Below, in pieces: positions 37,900 through 48,526 of a DNA stretch of 64,000 nucleotides (positions are counted from its first letter, which is position 1; the number at the start of each line of letters is the position of its first letter). The notes under the pieces were generated by a model, which was not told the origin of the DNA, did not search any database, and saw only the letters and a program-made list of their open reading frames with translations. The translations under genes were made by a program, and so were the position numbers. Where the stretch lies: NCBI GenBank assembly GCA_023974075.1, contig CM043798.1:7530173-7594172 (forward strand). Reading direction: 5' to 3'. This DNA comes from Chaenocephalus aceratus (taxonomy: Eukaryota; Chordata; Actinopteri; Perciformes; Channichthyidae).

Positions 37900-39277
37900 T
37901 ATGTGCTCAGAACAGTCTCATAATACACACATGCACACAGAAGGATTCAAACTTGTATTTCCGGATCCATACTTGTGTTTTTCAATACACACACAAATGT
38001 ATTCCGTTTCATATACATGTAAATAAAATCCAAATACTGAAAAAAGTTTTACATATGTATTTTTGATCCTCACTTATTAGTTTCCCGTTTAAATCCCCTG
38101 AACATGCAAACACAAACAGCGTTCTGTGCACGGATCGCTGTGCATTCGTGTGTGGGTTTTTTGAGACTCCCCTGACGGTCAGCCGATTCGTGCTTGTAAT
38201 TTTTTCTATCTATAGCCAATCAGATGTCTCCTTCATTCTAAACCAATCACACGAGCGCGCCCCCACGAGGGTAAGATTACTTCATGTACGCATTTTGCGC
38301 AGTCCGGTCAGCTCGCTAAACAGAGGGAGGAGCATCAGGCTCATGCAGAGCAGCGTGTCTCCATCAGACTCAGCAGCTGATCTGATCTCTCTCTCTCGCG
38401 TCCGGTTACACTTCACTCGCGTTTATGTCCATATCGATCAGATCCAGCTCTCCTGGTCGGCCTTTATAGAGAGCACCGATCAAACTATTAAGAGTGAATA
38501 TCGGCCGATAATGACCGGCGGGGCTCCCCCCGTTGACAGTTCACTGTCTAGCACTGGCTTCGTAGTGCACTGATCGATTAGGCGAAGCTAACCTGTAGCT
38601 GCTCCGTCCACACTCACACCAACTTCAGACAGACATAAATAAAGCAGCTGTGTTCGCCACACAGGAAACACACATTTAAAACGGTTTTGCCTGATGTTTT
38701 TGTGTACACAAGCATTCACCCATGGTTTGGAAAGTGGCGCTGTACCTTAATAAAATAAAGGCTTGTATATGCGTTCATTTCCTGTTCGGAAAGTGGCGCT
38801 GTACTGAGAGTGAAGGTGTCCTGAGATCAGGCTCCATGGAGCTGTCAGCTCCGGACTGCGCAAAATGCGTACATGAAGCACTACGTCATGAACGCAAGAA
38901 ATCTACCCTCGTGGGGGCGCGCTCATGTGATTGGCTTAGAATTGAGGAGACATCTGATTGGCTATAGATAGAAATAATTACAAGTACGAATCGGCTGACC
39001 GTCAGGGGAGTCTCAAAAAACCCACACACGAATGCACAGCGATCCGTGCACAGGAAGCTGTTTGTGTTTGCAGGTTCAGGAGATTTAAACGGAAAACAAA
39101 TATGTGAGGATCAAAAATACATATGTAAAACTTTTTTCTGTATTTGGATTTTATTTACATGTATATGAAACGGAATACATTTGTGTGTGCTTTGAAAAAC
39201 ACAAGTGTGGATCCGGAAATACAAGTGTGAATCCTTCTGTGCGCATGTGTGTATTATGAGACTGTTCTGAGCCCATA
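37900..39277. mobile_element. Foldback element with ~410-430 bp inverted arms
   Basis: The left arm (37900-38307) and right arm (38851-39277) are inverted copies, starting TATGTGCTCAGAACAGTCTC and ending with its near complement. Inner arm ends are CGCATTTTGCGCAGTCCGG and CCGGACTGCGCAAAATGCG. The right arm carries a small extra segment. The roughly 540-bp spacer encodes nothing recognisable. GTTTAC flanks both ends (37894-37899 and 39278-39283), a probable 6-bp target duplication. The family is not one I can name. Confidence 0.85.
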
Positions 39278-39283
39278 GTTTAC

Positions 39284-40457
39284 GACTATGAGAATGCTGG
39301 CTTCTAAACACACCACTGACAAGTGATTGAGTATTTCTAGTTGGGGGATATCTCCTCTCGCTCCACAGATGTTTACGCCTCCCCCAATATGCTGATTAAC
39401 TCTCTGTAAACTAGTTAAAAGGTCTATCGAGGGATAGGCTGATCAGAATTGACATGGCAACCCACCCGTGCAGTCAGAACCTTTTGCTGCTGTGACTTGT
39501 GATATGAATTCTCCGGCCGTTGACTTGTAATAAACTACCAGTGTTTGACATCAAAGCTCCAACTCTCCTCGTGTCTCTCTGAGTCCTGACTCTCCATTGC
39601 CGCAGAAGTTTCCCTTACAGTCTCTAATAATATTACTACTGTTGTGTTGTATAATTTCTCCTTGAGCGTATATTTGAGAACTTTTTTTGTTTATTTAAAC
39701 ATTGACAGGTTTACAGAACACAACAGATTTGATAGATAAAATGTATAATGACAATGCTGAACTGGAATGTACAAACACAATGCACTGAAAATAAAACATC
39801 TATTGTTCCAATGCCAGACAGAGCCCTGCTGTTATTGCCCTTACGCAATCATGTTTTGAGTTGAAGAAAGGACTCCAACGTTTATACAACTGAAATAGTT
39901 CTTCTCTTGAATAAAAGCTGACAGCTTCAAGATGAATGCATCTCCTGGCACAGATGATGAGTTTTAATAGATTGTGAGGAATATGTGGGGGATTATCTGA
40001 CCAAAATGCATGATGCAGAATAGATGTTTACTGTCTTACCAATACTGAGAGGTATGTGCCTTCCTTTATTTTGCACTTAATACAAACCTTTGATACAGTA
40101 GTATTAATCATAATCTATGAATTATCTTAAGTATAAGTCATTTTTCTATATTGGCCACATATCACCCAACTTTTACTCCTCAAAAGTCACGATTGCTGGT
40201 ACTGTCGTCAGTTTCTCTAAACTGCATACTGTAGCTATTACACTGACAATGAAATAACTGATACAACCCCCTTTCAAACAATCAGAAATATTATTTTGAT
40301 TAAGTGGTATTATAACTCACCTACTGGTCCGCGCTTTGATATTGAATTCATAGGACTTTGTCCATTTACAGAGAGTTATAAGGGAAGGACATTTTAGAGT
40401 CCTTGCAGCCTCTCACACTTAACTAACATACATCTGGGAGGGTGCAGGGCTTTGACC
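39284..40457. other. Nothing recognised
   Basis: AT-rich intergenic sequence without supported coding or structural features. Confidence 0.45.
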
Positions 40458-40461
40458 TTAA

Positions 40462-42201
40462 AGGTTACCTATTATGCAAAATGCACTTTTTGATGTCTTG
40501 TATACATAAATATGTGTCCCCGGTGTGTAAAGAGACTCACAAAGTGTCCGAAAATACAACCCTCTCTCTTTTCCTCCGTACCCACATCTCTAAAAACAGA
40601 GGTACAATGGAGCTGATCCAGATTTGTTGAGAACTTGCCATCATTACTAAAATATGGGCTCGCAAACATTGAACTCCGAGCAACGTCCCGCCCACGGCCC
40701 AACCTACTGTCTCCCATATACAGTCGGATAGCTGAATCCCCTCCTGCAGCTGTGTGTCTGTATTCAGCAGGAGGTCTACTGGACTTAGAGTAAAGTTGTT
40801 ATATAATACATACAATGGCACTGTTCTAGCGGTAAACTGAAGAAAGAACATGTCAAGCTATGTGCTATCAGAAACAATACGCAATGTGTTTTGGAAGTAA
40901 TACGGTCAGTCTGTGTTGTAGTGATCACTGATTGACACATCATTCACTCATGGAACTACAGGTTGGGGGTATGGTTCCGCACGGACACCTTTGTTGACAG
41001 TTCCTCCTGTGTACTTACTGTGTGCCCTTCTTTTCTTCTCTCTCTTGTCTTCCCGGGCTTTGACCCAACAATATGTGCATTTCTGCTGCTCAATAAAGCC
41101 AGCTTTGTACTTTCATTGCACCGCCTCCCTTCTCTCGGCACTACAGTGTTACATTAACGCTGTACTGGAGAGTGGAGAGAGTATTCTTTCACACACACAT
41201 ACGGGTATTGGGCCGAGGGCGACACCGTACTTCCGGTATCTGCCATTTTACTCGAGGTGCAAGCAGGCCGAGGGTTTAGCCGTACACCTTCTAGGTGTTG
41301 CTTAGCTTCCTGTACTGAATATCATAGTCTATTGCCTTAATCAATATCTAGTCAACTCTAAAATACCACATATATGCAATGGCATGATAATATTATTGTG
41401 ACAAGTGGGGTATTCACCTGGTGTTTCCAGAAATTAGACGTAGATGCAGCCAAAATCGACGAAGGCCACTTTCGAGGGTCGTTTTCCCATACATCTGCAG
41501 GCAGTCTGTAAGGGCAATCCGACAACCCACACAGCTCTAGTTCACGCTGGTAACGACCTAGAGCACACCCCTCCAGTCCAGAGATGTAATCCGAAGACAT
41601 GCAGCAATTTCTTCGGTCGTTAATTCAGAAAAAAAACCTAGTGCGCTCCGCCTGGCTACGTTAGCTAGCTGTTTATATTTGCACCTCCAGGATATTTGCA
41701 CCTCCAGGAAAATGGCGTATTTATATATATATATATATATATATGGCGTGCGTTGCATTGTGGGTAGCTTGTGACGTCACCGTGTGTGAAAGAATGTGTA
41801 AAGAAGCCAGATATAAAAGATACTGTCCTTGTGGTAAACTCGCGAGAGAGAAAGCATTTGAGCTCCATACTGTTTCAGAAATCATCTTTGATGTGGTTTG
41901 GAACATAATATGATGTTAAATCATGGCAGCGTTTAGCTGAGTTTCTGTAGACAGCCTGCTCTTCACAGAGCTCACTGCTTGCATGCGGACGCTCCAAAGG
42001 GGCGTGGCCAGAAGCTGCTCGGTTACATTTAAAAGGCCAGACCCAGAATCAGCTATTTAGTAACAGGGCTGAAATAGAGGGGCGTGAGGCATGCTACAAT
42101 GGGTGATCTGTTTGGTATTTTGAGCAAAACACTTCAGAGGCATGTTTTGTATAGATATGGCCCTATAATATATTGTTCAAATATAGCATAATAGGTGAGC
42201 T
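40462..42201. mobile_element. TTAA-flanked DNA element, 1.7 kb
   Basis: The left end is AGGTTACCTATTATGCAAAA after TTAA (40458-40461). The right end, reverse-complemented, is AGCTCACCTATTATGCTATA, followed by TTAA (42202-42205). The interior has a TA microsatellite at about 41718-41744 and no transposase. Its termini resemble those at 22984 and 59439, which points to one superfamily. Confidence 0.7.
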
Positions 42202-43196
42202 TTAAAGTGAAGACTGGAAGAATATATATATAATGTAATTATATTACTGAATTTAACTATCTCAACTCTGTCGGAATGAATGATGATAAATAAAATTAAC
42301 CGTCAAACACAATTTGATGTAGCCTATCATGTTTTTTTGCCATGATACAGACTTTTTTGCAACAGAGATGTTAATTTGTGGGCCTTTTCTTGTTGTTTTT
42401 TGGTATGGTCTGTGAATTTAATCGACCAGCCTCCTGTTTACAGTATATTTTATCCTAATATAATATTATATATTCATGTCAGTCAGCAAGCTTGGTTGCT
42501 TAGCTTGGTTGCTAATGTCACAGAGTTCACACAGTGGATTCAAAAGAAGTAGGTTTCAGCTTATTGAAGTTTGACCAAATATCAGGAGCCAGGATATAGT
42601 ATCCTCTGCTGCTCTAAGTTTGACCATTTAAAAATATAATCTAATATATTAGAGTGAGTCTAATACCTTAATTCTATGTAAGTGATAAACTAAAACAAAT
42701 CCCCAGAATACCACTTTCAATGTTACGAGAAGTGCCAATAAAAAACCTGAAACCAGCCGATTTAAAGTATGAACATCATGGGTAATTGTGAAAGCAACCT
42801 TGTGCAACACAAACTGAGGACAAACCTATGTAGGTGAATCTTCTGGCCTTCACTGTATGTTTCCACAGGGCTATGGCACTGGGCCAGCTGTGGATGCATG
42901 TGACATTGCACCATACACCATGTGCACTGATCCATGGTTACACACTGTACCCACGTCTCTTTATTCATTCAGATGCACTGACACATATTTCATACGCTTA
43001 TATACATATTTTCCAACTGGAGCACATTGTGGTCATGTGTGCACTCCAGTTAATCATATTGAAAGGGCTATATCTATTTACATTGCACATATGTGCATGA
43101 CTCACTTGTTAAACAATGTTGAAGGAATGAGGTTGAGGACAAATGCCACATCCCTTATCTCAGTATACCTACTGCTTTAAGGAATGGAGTGTACAC

Positions 43197-43282
43197 TATT
43201 AGTTTAGTTAAAATAAATAATATTAGGTTAAACCTAATATTTTGTAGCTAAACTTAATATTATTGCTTCAAACTAACCTAAT
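43197..43282. repeat. Small AT-rich hairpin repeat, copy a
   Basis: An imperfect palindrome, with TTAGTTTAGTTAAAATAAAT on the left against TATTGCTTCAAACTAACCTAA on the right. It is followed by TTATGTGAAATCT, which also follows the copies at 46102 and 50898. Confidence 0.6.
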
Positions 43283-45059
43283 ACAGTTATGTGAAATCTA
43301 ATTTAAGTCAACATTTCAGTTTTTTTTGTGTATAATTCTGCTGCACATCTTTAAATATATATTCATTATGGTGATAAATAGTATGAAAAGAAAGCTATTG
43401 TTCAATATTTCCATAAAGAAATAAATGGTATACTATGTCGCTCTCCTGTTGTTATTTAACCTGATTCAAAATAAATCCACATTTTTGCAGCAAAACCGCA
43501 CTGAAATGATCATACTTTTTGCAAAGTTTAGTAAATGGGTTCCACATATGTGGCCAAAGCTTGGAGATGTTGGGACAAATCTGAGATGGAGGAGCTGACT
43601 CGATGAAATTGAATCTGGGTCCTGGGTGGGAGGGGGCTCCTGTTTGACCATGCAAGCCTGTGATAATTATAGCCTCCCCCTGACCACACTGTGTACACGC
43701 GACCCAGGCAGCTTTCATTTCAATGGAGTTAGACCAAACACCAACTCTCCAACAGGACTGCAACAAGTAAACCACCCGGGTCTGAAAAGAAAAAACACTG
43801 CCTGCATAATATCCAATTAGCCAATTTATAATGTGCATCGCATCTTTCAGATAGTTGTTCATCAGTCAGCAGTGATTTCAGACTTTAGTCTCCTAAAATA
43901 AACATAAGCAGTATTCTTTTATTTCAACTCAAACCTATATATGTATATTTTGAAAAGGGATGTTAAGGAACATGTATTCCCATGAATGCTGCTGAACTGA
44001 ATCTCCCGGCTAGTTCTCTAAAGACAGGTGTTGTGTTTAATGTCAGAGAGAGGCTCTAAATATAGTCAGCCATAAAGGTGTTAAAGAGGCTCAGTGTGTG
44101 ATGATATATGGTTGCCTAGCACATAATGATACTTATCCATGTTTTATTTTAATTGTTTCCTAAAGAAGGGACTGCTGACAATTGTCACTACCTTTGGTAA
44201 AGCTATTGAAATGAAACATTTCCCCCATTCCTGACCAAGATGCTAACCTAATACTCAGCACTGGACGCAGCTGCAGCTGCAGCTTGACACTGTGCTATTC
44301 CGACACAGGTCAGTGCACTCCGTGTATATTCCTGTCTAAGAGTGAAGCTGTGCATGTTTCAGAGTGTCCTGCAAGGCTTCAAACTAAAGCTCACTTCCTC
44401 CGACATACACTGCGGGATAAGAAGACAGAACATTTTGAAATTCAACACTTTAAAGTTTCAGAAAATTCAATCCCCAAACTATTTATTGGACCATTTAAAA
44501 ATACTCACACCCACCATTTCATGGCAAACCGATGGTGTACCTGTCAGTTAAGAAGTGCTGAAGCTGTAATGCGTGAACATTGTATTGGCCTGATGACAGT
44601 CTCGGGGAAACCTCCTTGCCAACATGAGCAGAAGGCCCATCATAATGTCACAGCCCTGTTGCATAACTGTTCTAGACTGACATTATTCAATCGCTCTGGG
44701 TTAGAGGGCAGCGGCCAGCCGCTCTCTCTGGGGTGTCGTTTGCAGGTGATACCCCTTCTTTCTGGAGAATTCATTTAGTTAGCTAAACTTTTATGAGACT
44801 TACTTTAAAATATACCTGAAATGTATAAATAAATGTCTCTTCCAATGCGGGCATCCAGTGCTTAAAAAAGACGGCAAAAATATAACATATTGCTTGCAAC
44901 ATTGTTTCACTTGCACTATTTTACTATCTTATTTATTTGTGTTTTAGGTATATTACATACATACTTAGGTTGCACTGTTGGAGCAGTAGTTATTGGACTA
45001 CATTTATATTGCACTTTTGCAGTCTTTGCAACAACTCACTTTTACATATACACGTCATT

Positions 45060-45298
45060 CATCAATTCACACATTCATGCAGAGGCTGTCATACAAGGTG
45101 CAAAACTAACATTCACACACACTCACACACACATTCACACCCCGCTGGCCACTGTTGGCCATGCCATCGGGAGCAATTTGGTCTTCAGTATGTTGCCCAA
45201 GGTTGAGTTTTTTTTACAGCAGGGCTGGGGATCAAACCACCGATCTTCCAATTGGTGGAAGAGCGATCCACCCCCTGAGCCAAAGCCACACCTCTGAT
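45060..45298 (+). repeat. Fragment of a widespread teleost interspersed repeat
   Basis: The series TTGCCCAAGG, GGGGATCAAACCACCGATCT and CCCCCTGAGCCAAAGCC is common across teleost genomes. The central piece mimics a tRNA-like box, but there is no cloverleaf, so it is not a tRNA gene. Confidence 0.55.
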
Positions 45299-46101
45299 AG
45301 GACAATGAAACCATGAATCTGGATTAAGACAAACCAGCTTTGCAGAAAAAGGTGACATATTGGAGCCTGGGGGGGTTGCTGGAAACCTGCACAGAGACTC
45401 GTTTGGTGACCTCTCTCTTGGAGGAGGACAGGCAGCAGACAGCTGTGTAACAGGAGATGGGATTTCATATCAGGGCAGGGGCTCTGTGACCAGCTGACCC
45501 TCCACTCGCCTACAACTCTGGACCCTGGCGGCACCAAAAGCAGAAGAAGATTTAAGAGAAAATACAACAGGAGTAGAGTGAAAGAACATACATGCGTGAC
45601 GAATAAGTGGCATAGTTGGGTTGGATATGAGGGAGGGAGGGGGGGGGGAGGGGGGAGGGAGGGAGGGAGGGAGGGAGGGAGGGGCTGTACAGACGGTAAA
45701 GTTACCGGGGACTGGAAGGAGCAGGTGTGAGCCGGTCAGCTGCCTGTCAGAGACGCCTGGGACACCCCCCAGACAAAGCTGCCTGCTGGGGTGGCCCCCC
45801 CTCTGGGAACAGCGCCTGTGACAAGGCCCCATTTAAACATTTACTACAACTTAAGCGTTTCAGCGTTTCTTATGCTTGCAGAATTATATCACCAGTAGTG
45901 TCTTCATAAACTTTGTCTCCAATTGCGAAATAGTTTGATTTGATAATGTAATATGACTTTGGGTGCAGGTTTACTAGTTCGGTGTCCCTTGAAAAGGTGG
46001 GGGTGGTGGAGATGGGCAAAAACATTTGGCAGGTGTTGATCCCTGTGGAGAAAGTGTCTTACTCTGATCAAACTGAAATGTTAACTTTCATTAAAATCTC
46101 A

Positions 46102-46222
46102 ACACATGTCACATTACTGTATAAGGTTAGTTGAAAGCAATAATAATAAGTTGAACCTAATAATTATTTAATATTATTGCTTTTAAATAACAGTTATGTG
46201 AAATCTGTTGACACAATGCATG
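46102..46222. repeat. Small AT-rich hairpin repeat, copy b
   Basis: GGTTAGTTGAAAGCAATAAT pairs with ATTATTGCTTTTAAATAACA across a short AT-rich loop. The outer ends ATGTCACATT and the TGACACAATGCAT region also pair approximately. Confidence 0.65.
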
Positions 46223-47104
46223 TATGTAAAGAGTTGCAGGCTGATGTGACTGTATTATTGCACAACCTATTAACAATTCAAATACACATTGGAGTTGAAT
46301 TCACTAAAAGAACACCAGTCTGTGTTGAAGCAATGCCTGCAGCAGCTGCAGAGCATACGCATCGGTCAAATAGTGTGAGACATCGGAGAGAATGTGGAAT
46401 CAAAGAAGCGAGGCTAATGAAGCTAATGTCAACAATGGCATCATCTTTCTTCATCAACGTTCCATGTGATCGCCAGTATTCCCATCAGAGATTCAATGTC
46501 TGATCATTGCCATATCAATTAGAGCCCGACTGAGCGCGTGGGGGTCGACATCGAGAGGGTGCGAACACCAAACAAAACAGTACCCTCTAGTACTACCCAA
46601 AACAATAGCTTGGTCTCTTTTCTCTTCCTCTTTCGGGAAGAACCAGCAGAGTGGAGGTCATCAGAAGGGTTGGACTGCCTCAATCTAGTCTCCTTTCTAA
46701 GTTTTCAGAACGCAACAATCACCAACACACTGATGATACTGTTTTCACTGATTTTCACAATACAAATAAAATGAAAAAAATGTCATACTTGACATTTGTC
46801 CGGCCACACAGTGTTAGTCAGATATAAAGCAAATCAACATGGCATCCGTTCGCAGTCTTTCCCCCTTCCCCATGATCTCCAACGCCAAAAGTGAAGCTCA
46901 GCTTTTTTCAGTTCCTTCAAGTCCCCCCCAACACCACCTCTGACCTACCCTTGTGACCCCTGCCCCCCCCCCCCCCTCAGATACACACCACCATTTGGTG
47001 TTATCTATGAGCCAAGGGTGGGGGAGTGAGGGCACAGCAGCAGTGGCCGTCTTGGATGTCTGAGATGTAAATGCGTCCCTTTCATAAAGTGTTCAGTACG
47101 GTGG

Positions 47105-47200
47105 GTCCAGCCAATAAGGGCGCGGCAGGCACTAAAATGGACAGCCAATGGCTGAGGGTCTTCCCGGTATATAAACAGGGGGCAAAGCCTTTCAGAGTTG
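47105..47200 (+). promoter_or_regulatory. ckm: ckm core promoter
   Basis: A TATA box, TATATAAA, lies at 47168-47175, about 25-30 bases before the likely transcription start near 47200. A CArG-like CCAATAAGGG sits at 47111-47120 and a CCAAT at about 47145. Mammalian CKM is driven by MyoD, MEF2 and SRF sites, so an SRF role for the CArG-like element is plausible but is inference. Confidence 0.7.
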
Positions 47201-47274
47201 GGTGACCCTATTTTGACTTTGGTGAACAGGATCTGATCCCAAGGATTGTTACCTCTTTCTTGTCGGCTGTGAAG
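47196..47274 (+). other. ckm: ckm non-coding exon 1
   Basis: Sequence downstream of the TATA box runs to a good donor, GTGAAG|GTAAAG, at 47274/47275. Intron 1 (47275-48512) ends at CTTTGCAG, and exon 2 adds 14 untranslated bases before the ATG at 48527. This matches the known CKM layout with a separate 5' UTR exon. The exact cap site is an estimate. Confidence 0.65.
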
Positions 47275-48526
47275 GTAAAGAAATATCACAGAGATGATAT
47301 CTTTGTAGTTGGGAGGTGGTGCAGATATTTGGAGACATATTCGGAGAACCATTCAAACAGTTGGATGGAGAACACTTATTGTTGTTGGCTTTTTACCTCT
47401 GTGATGAAGAGTTTGGAACTTGAAGGATAAATGCACAATGTTTCCGGATGTCTGCATCCATATGATGCTTTTTAGGATATAGAGACCTACTGGGTTCAGA
47501 GGTCATTCAATGTGGACAGTTTCGTCCTATTGATGATATTAAATGAAAATATGCAAGAACATGATGTTTTAAAGTAGATGTAGCTGCATTGCGGTGCATT
47601 AACTTATCAATACATATATATTATATCATTCCGCGTTCCTCTGGACGCCGATTTATGGGGACAGGTGTTTCACAGATAAGAGTAAGAGACTGCCTGAACT
47701 TAAGTCATTACATTTCAGCTATTTAAGAGTCATTTAAAGATGGCATTTTGGGATTCAAACGTACAAGATAATTGCTCCTGCGATAGAGCTGATCGCTGCA
47801 TCAAAAACGTTACATGGATAAAAAAATTGGCTTATTACCAAAATGCTACACTGCAATTCCATTTGATGTCGTACGTGCGTCATTGCATGCGTCAGTCAAA
47901 TGTAAAGTTAATCAGAAGTGATTCCATCTGGTTGGAGCATGATGGCATGGACTGAAGGGAAGACATGGGCAGCTGCTAAGACTTCTGTAAGAAGTTCAGC
48001 ATAGTGACAACTTTAAGTGATGCACTAAGTGTCTGAATATGCACAGTAAGTGTTGATTTTTTGTTTTTGTTTTTAAAGGGGATGCATATCTAAAACATGA
48101 CAGGCAAACACTTCCATATGTATGTGTTAAAATGTAAATTGGAGAACTGGGATGTGCGTGTAAGAATTCAAATACTTTCTGTACATGTGAAGGACATTTA
48201 AAAAAGAAAAGAAAAGGGTATGCCGTCAGATGTTCTGATGCTAAAAATACACAGCCAACACATGTTCCACCCCCAACTCGATTTCAACGGGACATCTGAG
48301 CCGTCGAGAATTGAGTGACACTTGTTACCACGATTCCTCGGATTCCACTAAACCTCTGCAGCTGTCTTGCAAAATATCCAATAGCTCCAAAGTGTTGTTT
48401 TGTGGATGTTCAGATCACCTTCACAGAGAGTGTCAGATTAGAATGATTTGTTTTTCATAATCCAAAGCCTCTGTTCAAGTTCATTCATTCTGTGTTTTCC
48501 TGTCTTTGCAGTGTTAGAAAGCAATC

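Larger units (their letters stand above)
42206..47104. other. Gene-free stretch upstream of ckm
   Basis: Contains two small hairpin repeats (43197-43282 and 46102-46222), an old repeat fragment at 45060-45298 and a GGGA array at about 45637-45682. No coding exon is supported on either strand. The last few hundred bases probably hold distal ckm control sequence, including a C-rich run near 46964-46977. Confidence 0.45.

Noticed and set aside
38148..38573. 141-codon frame
   Set aside because: It lies inside the foldback element, running from one arm into the spacer, with no domain or splice context.
45225..45298. tRNA-like box sequence (GGGGATCAAACC)
   Set aside because: No acceptor stem or cloverleaf can be formed; it belongs to a dispersed repeat.
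45232..45832. Minus-strand frames of 111 and 120 codons, one starting with a hydrophobic segment
   Set aside because: The frames cross an old teleost repeat and a GGGA array; no splice or family support.
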